Of a DNA stretch of 11,824 nucleotides, positions 5,696-11,824 are shown piece after piece (the first letter of the stretch is position 1; each line of letters opens with the position of its first letter). Location of the stretch: the NCBI GenBank assembly GCA_036556965.1, contig DATBIO010000231.1, positions 1-11,824 of the forward strand, in the 5' to 3' direction. The position numbers were made by a program, and so were the translations under genes. The notes below the pieces were generated by a model, which was not told where the DNA came from, made no database searches, and saw nothing but the letters and a program-made list of their open reading frames with translations. Source of the stretch: DATBIO01 sp036556965. GTDB taxonomy: Bacteria > Acidobacteriota > Vicinamibacteria > Fen-336.

Positions 5696-7497
5696 GTGAC
5701 CGAGGCTTCGCCGACCGTCCACCCGCCATCGTCGCCGACAGATTATCCGGGCCCTCCCGCCGCCGCGGGCCCGCCCGTGCGGCTGGCCACCGCCGTGCGC
5801 GAGGCGTGGCGCGAGGGATACGGCCGCGCCGACCTCAAGGCGGACGCGCTGGCCGGGCTGGTGGTGGGCGTGGTGGCCCTCCCCCTCTCCATGGCCCTGG
5901 CCATCGCCTCCGGCGTCCCTCCCCAGCACGGGCTCTACACCGCCATCGTGGCCGGCGGCCTCATCGCGCTGCTCGGCGGCTCGCGCGTGCAGGTCAGCGG
6001 CCCCACTGCCGCCTTCGTGGTGATCCTGGCCCCCATCTCCTCGCAGTTCGGGCCCGGCGGCCTCATGGTGGCCAGCCTCATGGCGGGCGTGATCCTCCTC
6101 ATCCTGGGCGCCGCGCGCATGGGCCAGTTCATCGAGTTCGTGCCCTACCCGGTGACCACCGGCTTCACCACCGGGATCGCGGTGGTGATCGCCCTCCTCC
6201 AGGTGAAGGACCTGCTCGGCCTCTCCATCGCCCGCCTTCCCGACCACACGCCCAGCCGCGGCCTGGCCCTGGCCGCCGCCCTGCCCACCGCGCGCTGGGA
6301 GGACGCCGTCCTCGCCGCCCTCACCCTGGCCGTCCTCCTCCTCTGGCCCCGGCTGGGCACCCGCGTCCCCTCGCCCCTGGTGGCGCTGGCGGTGGCCGCG
6401 GCGGCTGCCCTGGTCCTGGCGCGGCTCGTCCCGGGCTTCGCCGTGGACACCATCGGCACGCGTTTCTCCGTGGTGAGAGACGGCGTGACCGTGGCGGGGA
6501 TCCCGCGGCAGCTCCCCCACTTCGCCCTGCCCTGGAACATGCCGGGGGCGGACGGCGCGCCGCTGGGGATGTCCTTCCGCCTCGTGCGCCTGCTCCTCCC
6601 CGCCGCCTTCGCCATCGCCGTGCTGGGCGCCATCGAGTCGCTCCTCTCCGCGGTGGTGGCCGACGGCATGACCGGCCGCAAGCACGACCCGGACGCGGAG
6701 CTGGCCGCCCAGGGCGTGGGCAACCTGGTGGCCCCGTTCTTCGGCGGCTTCGCCGCCACCGGCGCCCTCGCGCGCACCGCCACCAACGTCCGCTCCGGGG
6801 CGCGCTCCCCCGTGGCCGCCGTGGTCCACGCCGCGGTCGTGCTCCTGGCCGTGCTCCTCCTCGCCCCCGCTCTGGGCTACCTGCCCATGGCCGCCCTGGC
6901 CGCCCTCCTCCTCCTGGTGGCCTGGCACATGAGCGAGGTGCGGCACTTCGCGCACCTCCTCCGCGTCTCCCCGCGGAGCGACCTGGCCGTGCTCCTCACC
7001 TGCTTCACCCTGACCGTGGTCTTCGACATGGTGGTGGCGGTCACGGCGGGGGTGGTCCTGGCCGCGCTCCTCTTCATGCGCCGCATGGCCGAGGTCTCCG
7101 GCATCACCCTGGTCGGCGAAGGGCACCCCGACCTCGACGAGCCCCTGCCCCGCGGCGTGCTGCTCTACGAGATCCAGGGGCCCATGTTCTTCGGCGCCGC
7201 GCAGAAGGCGCTCAGCGCGCTGCGCGCGGTGGACCCCCGGCGCGTCCGCGTGATCGTGCTCGACCTCGAGCACGTCCCCGCCATGGACGCCACCGCCATC
7301 GTGGGCCTGGAGTCGCTGGTGGCCCGCCTGAACGACGCGAAGGTCAAGGTGATCCTGGTGGGCATCCAGGCCCAGCCCCTGCGCGCCCTGTCGCGGGCCG
7401 GGTGGAGGAACCGCAAGGGCAAGCTGCGCATCTTCCGCTCTTTCGAGCGCGGGATCGCGGTGGCGCGCCGGACGGTGTCCGCGGAGAGCGCGACCGG

Positions 7498-7501
<4 letters not shown>
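5696..7501 (+). CDS. dauA: SulP-family anion permease with C-terminal STAS domain, DauA/YchM-like
   Basis: This inner-membrane transporter has 601 residues from the GTG at 5696. It follows E. coli DauA (YchM) closely: LAGLVVGVVALPLSMALAIASG in the first membrane segment, the SulP signature SGPTAAFVVIL near residue 101, AIESLLSAVVADGMTGRKHDPDAEL with QGVGNLVAPFFGG near 330-350, and AALLLLVAWHMSE near 405. A STAS domain occupies about 485-590 (RVIVLDLEHVPAMDATAIVGL), without the DSSG-type phosphorylatable Ser. DauA carries C4-dicarboxylates such as succinate; other SulP proteins carry sulfate or bicarbonate, so the substrate is uncertain. The start is unclear: no Shine-Dalgarno lies near 5696, codons up to about 5776 are unusually AT-ending, and the in-frame GTG at 5777 better matches where DauA homology begins. 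It is a lone plus-strand gene, divergent from xerD and convergent with murJ. Confidence 0.92.
5742..5747 (-). promoter_or_regulatory. Possible -10 element for xerD inside the start of the permease frame
   Basis: The minus strand reads GATAAT, five of six consensus bases, in an otherwise G+C-rich stretch. The base at the -35 position is not recognisable (GCCCGC after a 17-nt spacer). It would start transcription near 5735, just before the ATG at 5729. Weak evidence on its own. Confidence 0.25.
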
Positions 7502-9057
<1,556 letters not shown>

Positions 9058-9061
9058 GGCG

Positions 9062-9090
9062 TTGACCCCGTCCGCAACTTCCTGTATTCT
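9062..9090 (+). promoter_or_regulatory. Sigma-70-type promoter of rpsT
   Basis: The -35 TTGACC (9062-9067), a 17-nt spacer and -10 TATTCT (9085-9090) point towards rpsT. Transcription would start near 9097, giving a leader of about 40 nt. The -35 begins only five bases from the murJ start codon, so polymerase bound here may interfere with murJ initiation. Confidence 0.75.
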
Positions 9091-9104
9091 CTCGTTTTGT
9101 CGTC

Positions 9105-9120
9105 CGCGCGCCACCGCGCG
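9105..9120 (+). other. Hairpin in the rpsT leader
   Basis: The stem CGCGCG/CGCGCG (6 bp) closes a CCAC tetraloop and ends six bases before the Shine-Dalgarno. S20 synthesis is post-transcriptionally autoregulated in E. coli, so a leader structure could matter. The palindrome is also easily produced by base composition here. Confidence 0.35.
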
Positions 9121-9126
9121 CCTTTT

Positions 9127-9133
9127 GGAGGAG
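9127..9133 (+). promoter_or_regulatory. Ribosome binding site of rpsT
   Basis: GGAGGAG lies ideally placed before the GTG at 9138 (6 nt after the GGAGG core). It fixes this GTG as the rpsT start; the encoded MAHHASALKQ matches the S20 N terminus. Confidence 0.9.
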
Positions 9134-9137
9134 TCGA

Positions 9138-9407
9138 GTGGCCCATCACGCATCCGCCCTCAAGCAGATGAGGCAGAGCCGCAAGCGGCGCGACCGCAAC
9201 CGGCGCAACACGTCCCAGGTCAAGTCGCAGATCCGCAAGCTCCGCACCCTCGTGGCCCAGGGCGATGCCAAGGCGGCCCAGGCGGCGCTGGACGGCACCA
9301 TCAGCGAGATCGACCGCGCGGCCAAGAAGGGCGTGGTGCACCGCAACGCGGCCGCCCGCTACAAGAGCCGGCTGAGCAAGAAGATCAGCGCGTTGGCCGG
9401 CGCCTGA
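9138..9407 (+). CDS. rpsT: 30S ribosomal protein S20
   Basis: This 89-residue, highly basic primary 16S rRNA-binding protein of the small subunit has the standard S20 length. It opens MAHHASALKQMRQSRKRRDRNR, the Lys/Arg-rich first helix, continues with a long helix (RNTSQVKSQIRKL), and ends with the conserved GVVHRNAAARYKSRLSKKI. The GTG start is set by a strong GGAGGAG site. It is monocistronic by context, with its own promoter at 9062-9090, murJ divergent upstream and holA convergent downstream. Its last 23 bases overlap the 3' end of holA on the other strand. The GTG start and possible leader hairpin are the only regulatory hints. Confidence 0.98.
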   Translation: MAHHASALKQMRQSRKRRDRNRRNTSQVKSQIRKLRTLVAQGDAKAAQAALDGTISEIDRAAKKGVVHRNAAARYKSRLSKKISALAGA

Positions 9408-10398
9408 CCAGGGCGCGGCCCTTCCGGCGGCCGCTCCCGTCCCTCCCGCACGCTTCCGCGATCGCCGCCGCCAGGACCACGCGTCCGTCCTGGCTCGACT
9501 TGAGGCGGCGGTCGGCCTCGTAGAAGGCGGCCGTGGCGTCCTCCAGCTCGGCCTCGCTCCACGCGCGCGCCGCCTCGAGCACGTCCCCCGCCTTGAAGGG
9601 CAGCACCCCCAGCCGCGACACCACCGCGTCGCGCGCCCCGGGGCCGCGGCCCAGCGCCTTGGCCCCGCGCACCCGCCGCAGCGCGTAGTGCAGGTTGCCC
9701 AGGATGCGCAGCGGCGCCTCGCCCTCGTCCAGGGCCTGGTTGACCAGCTCCAGCACCAGGGCGGGGCGGCGCGCGGCCAGGGCGTCGCCGATGCGGTAGA
9801 TGGGCTGGGCGAGCCCGCGCCCCAGCACGGCCGCCACCTCCTCCGCGGAGAGCGGCGCGCTGCGGCCCTCCGCGTAGGCGGCCAGCTTCTCCATCTCGCC
9901 CTCCAGCCTCCGCAGGTCCTGGCCCACGCGCTCCAGCAGCTCCTCCATGGCCGGCTCGTTCAGGGGCAGGCGGCGCGCCTTGGCCCGCGCCAGGACGTGC
10001 GCGCGCAGGGCGCGGCCCTTCAGCGGCTCCGCCTCCACCACGGTGGCCTTTTCGAGGAGCGCCTTCCAGACGGCGCGGCGCTTGTCCGGCTTCACCGCCT
10101 GCACCACGAGCGTGGTCCCCGGGGTGGGGTCGGCGATGTAGGCGGGGACGCCGGCGCCGTCGTCCTTCAGCGCGTCCGCCCCGCGCACCACCACCGCGCG
10201 CCGGGGCGCGAAGAGCGAGGGCGTCCGCGCCGCCTCCACCACGCGCGCCCAGGTGGTCTCGTCGCCGCGAAAGGCCTCCACGCCGTCGCCTCTCTCGGAG
10301 CCCACGGCCTCGGCCACGACGGCCTCCAGGGCCTCCTCCGCGCGGAAGGAGTCCGCCCCCAGGATGGCCACCACCGCGCGCGAGCGGGCGGGGGGCAT
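9385..10398 (-). CDS. holA: DNA polymerase III delta subunit
   Basis: This 337-residue clamp-loader subunit opens the beta sliding clamp. The N-terminal AAA+-like domain keeps the fold without Walker motifs, as in HolA: VAILGADSFRAEEALEAVV, then TPSLFAPRRAVVVRGADAL near 60-77 and TTLVVQAVKPDKRRAVWKAL. The middle part has the helical EELLERVGQDLRRLEGEMEKLAAYA, very typical of HolA. The collar domain follows with QPIYRIGDAL, ALDEGEAPLRILGNLHYALRR and the end-region motif YEADRRLKSSQDGRVVLAAAIAEACG. About 20 strongly basic residues after this motif look like a non-conserved extension and are encoded opposite the rpsT terminator region. The ATG at 10398 lies six bases after the lptE stop. A GGAGG at the end of lptE is 14 nt upstream, so translation is probably coupled. 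It is the last gene of leuS-lptE-holA. Confidence 0.94.
   Translation of the reverse strand: MPPARSRAVVAILGADSFRAEEALEAVVAEAVGSERGDGVEAFRGDETTWARVVEAARTPSLFAPRRAVVVRGADALKDDGAGVPAYIADPTPGTTLVVQAVKPDKRRAVWKALLEKATVVEAEPLKGRALRAHVLARAKARRLPLNEPAMEELLERVGQDLRRLEGEMEKLAAYAEGRSAPLSAEEVAAVLGRGLAQPIYRIGDALAARRPALVLELVNQALDEGEAPLRILGNLHYALRRVRGAKALGRGPGARDAVVSRLGVLPFKAGDVLEAARAWSEAELEDATAAFYEADRRLKSSQDGRVVLAAAIAEACGRDGSGRRKGRALVRRRPTR
9415..9434 (+). terminator. Probable transcription stop hairpin of rpsT (no good U-tract)
   Basis: A 6-bp stem GCGGCC/GGCCGC with loop CTTCCGGC begins eight bases after the rpsT stop and is followed by a C/T-rich stretch (tcccgtccctccc) rather than a pure U-tract. A second small hairpin overlaps the stop codon itself (about 9399-9416). 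The stem lies within the 3' end of holA. Termination is plausible by position but not proven. Confidence 0.45.
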
Positions 10399-10404
10399 CT
10401 GGGG

Positions 10405-10968
10405 CTAGAACGCCTCCAGCATGGCGGCCACCAGGTTGCGGGCGAAGGTGATGGCCAGGCGCTCCATGGCCTGCTCCTCCTGGTCGAAGTACTGGCTGGG
10501 GTCGTCCCCCACGTCGTACTCGTCGCGCACCTCGAAGGCGTCGTTCGACCAGATGGGCTCGGGCACGCCCGTCTTCGCGTAGCGCACGCGCGCGATGACG
10601 GTGATGGAATAGCGCGAGGCCTGCGTCTCCCCCACCGTCCCCGTCGGCGAGGGCAGGGGCGAAGGGCTCTCCTCCGTGGTCGGCGAGTCGGAGAAGGCCA
10701 CCGGCACGGGCACGTAGGCCACGATCTCGCCGTCCACCACCGCGTCCGCGCCCTCCGCCTGGGGCACCACGTCGAAGCGGCCGCGCTTGAGCAGCTCCTC
10801 GATGACCTTCTGCGTGATCTTCTGGTCGAGGCCGGGCTTGTTGGAGCGGTCGCGGAAGAGGGGCACGCCGATCCTCTTGATGGAGGGGTCGGTGGTCACC
10901 CCCTTCCCCACCAGCGCGTAGCCGCAGGCCCCGGCGAGGAGGGCCACGAGGGCGAGGAGGCGCCTCAC
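10405..10968 (-). CDS. lptE: LPS-assembly lipoprotein LptE
   Basis: This 187-residue outer-membrane lipoprotein plugs and assembles the LptD translocon that delivers LPS to the cell surface. A short signal peptide RRLLALVALLAGAC leads to Cys15, followed by GYALVGKG, matching the CGY.L.G start of mature LptE proteins. Then come IKRIGVPLFRDRSNKPGLDQKITQKVIEELLKRGRFDVV, a typical DUF/LptE core, and a Tyr/Val-rich beta part (RYSITVIARVRY). The lipobox is unusual (A-G-A-C, with Ala at -3), and a Ser/Pro/Thr-rich insert (TTEESPSPLPSPTGT) splits the core. The GTG at 10968 overlaps the leuS stop as GTGA and lacks its own clear Shine-Dalgarno, so it is read by translational coupling. An LPS-bearing envelope is implied. 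The identification rests on the N-terminal pattern and the conserved leuS-lptE-holA order. Confidence 0.88.
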   Translation of the reverse strand: MRRLLALVALLAGACGYALVGKGVTTDPSIKRIGVPLFRDRSNKPGLDQKITQKVIEELLKRGRFDVVPQAEGADAVVDGEIVAYVPVPVAFSDSPTTEESPSPLPSPTGTVGETQASRYSITVIARVRYAKTGVPEPIWSNDAFEVRDEYDVGDDPSQYFDQEEQAMERLAITFARNLVAAMLEAF

Positions 10969-11824
10969 CGCACCACGAGGCTGACGAGGCGGCCGGGGAC
11001 CACCATGGCCTTCTCCAGCCGCTTGCCGGACACGTGCTCCTGGACCCTGGGCTCGGCGAGGGCGCGGGCGCGGATGGCCTCCTCGGTGGCCTCGCGCGAC
11101 ACGGTGATGCGGGCGCGCACCTTCCCGTTGACCTGCACGGCCAGCTCCACCTCGTCCTCGCGGGCCAGGGCCTCGTCCGCGGCGGGCCAGGTGCGGTCCA
11201 CCACGCTGGGACGCCGCCCCAGCCGCCCCCACATCTCCTCCGCCACGTGGGGGGAGAAGGGGGAGAGGAGCAGGACCAGCGTCTCCAGGGCCTCCTGGAG
11301 CACGGGGCCGCGCCCCACCTCCGGCTCCAGGCGGTAGATCTCGTTGGTGAGCTCGATGAGGGCGGAGACCGCGGTGTTGAGCTTGAGCCGCTGCTCCACG
11401 TCGTCGCTCACCTTGCGGATGGTCTGGTGCACTCTCCGGCGCAGCTCGCGCGCGGGGGCGGGCAGCTCCGCGGGCACCCGCTCGCGGATGCCGGAGGCGA
11501 AGGCCTCCGCGTGCCGGTCCACCAGCCGCCACACGCGGTGCAGGAAGCGGTGGACGCCGGCGATGTTCTCGTCGCTCCACTCCAGCGGGTCCTCGGGCGA
11601 GGCCACGTTCAGGATGTAGAGGCGCAGGGTGTCCGCCCCGTACCGGCGCACGATCTCGTCGGGGGCCACCGTGTTGCCCTTCGACTTCGACATCACCTCG
11701 CCGCCCTTGTGCACCATGCCCTGGGGGAAGAGGCGCGTGACCGGCTCGTCGAAGGTCACGAGGCCGAGGTCGCGCATCATCTTCGTCCAGAAGCGCGAGT
11801 AGACCAGGTGCAGGATGGCGTGTT
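10965..11824 (-). CDS. leuS: Leucyl-tRNA synthetase, C-terminal part, cut by the window edge
   Basis: This class I aminoacyl-tRNA synthetase charges tRNA-Leu. About 286 residues are visible; the HIGH motif and the editing domain lie beyond the right edge. The visible part starts in HAILHLVYSRFWTKMMRDLGLV and has the KMSKS-loop VMSKSKGN, then APDEIVRRYGADTLRLYIL. The anticodon-binding helical domain follows (LEWSDENIAGVHRFLHRVWRL, LNTAVSALIELTNEIYRL, LLSPFSPHVAEEMWGRLG). The C-terminal domain is typical (VQVNGKVRARITV, GKRLEKAMVVPGRLVSLVV). Reading continues in frame past the internal ATG at 11780 to the window end. The TGA stop overlaps the lptE GTG. It heads the visible operon leuS-lptE-holA. 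Confidence 0.97.
   Translation of the reverse strand, partial: HAILHLVYSRFWTKMMRDLGLVTFDEPVTRLFPQGMVHKGGEVMSKSKGNTVAPDEIVRRYGADTLRLYILNVASPEDPLEWSDENIAGVHRFLHRVWRLVDRHAEAFASGIRERVPAELPAPARELRRRVHQTIRKVSDDVEQRLKLNTAVSALIELTNEIYRLEPEVGRGPVLQEALETLVLLLSPFSPHVAEEMWGRLGRRPSVVDRTWPAADEALAREDEVELAVQVNGKVRARITVSREATEEAIRARALAEPRVQEHVSGKRLEKAMVVPGRLVSLVVR

Overview
The window is a very G+C-rich bacterial chromosome segment (by eye about three quarters G+C) packed with vegetative genes. I see no RNA gene, insertion sequence, phage gene or CRISPR array, and no gene-free stretch above about 140 bases. The order leuS-lptE-holA facing rpsT, with murJ divergent from rpsT, resembles my recollection of deltaproteobacterial and myxobacterial genomes. 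With the extreme G+C and an ArsR-methyltransferase regulator of the SAH-responsive (SahR) type next to ahcY, this suggests Myxococcota or a related former deltaproteobacterial lineage, perhaps Anaeromyxobacter-like. That placement is inference only.

Region 1 (1-4599, all on the minus strand) is a methyl-cycle block. It reads metK (S-adenosylmethionine synthetase), a membrane-anchored PHP-family phosphoesterase with a C-terminal carbohydrate-binding-like domain, an ArsR-type regulator fused to a SAM-methyltransferase domain (SahR-like), and the 5' part of ahcY, which runs off the left edge. MetK makes SAM, AhcY removes the inhibitory product SAH, and the regulator between them plausibly senses SAH. 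sahR-ahcY has its own promoter with a 17-bp spacer. A palindromic candidate operator covers its -10 element and the regulator's start codon. sahR and ahcY are coupled by an ATGA overlap.

Region 2 (4600-5693, minus) holds xerD, the dif-site tyrosine recombinase. A 15-bp perfect inverted repeat spans its stop codon, and a 137-base leader with two GC-rich hairpins separates it from metK. Region 3 (5696-7501, plus) is a DauA/YchM-type SulP permease with a STAS domain. Its GTG start abuts the xerD start, and its stop codon shares a CTAG palindrome with the stop of the convergent murJ.

Region 4 (7498-11824) is the envelope, replication and translation block. murJ (lipid II flippase, minus) diverges from rpsT (ribosomal protein S20, plus) over an 80-base gap with a clear sigma-70 promoter for rpsT. 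rpsT runs into the 3' end of holA (DNA polymerase III delta), the last gene of a tight minus-strand operon leuS-lptE-holA. The left end cuts ahcY and the right end cuts leuS.

I found no obviously new multi-gene system. The least ordinary items are the PHP/carbohydrate-binding fusion inside the SAM-cycle cluster, the candidate SahR operator, the inverted repeat at the end of xerD, a hairpin that occurs almost identically before metK and after rpsT, and a HolA tail encoded antisense to the rpsT terminator region.
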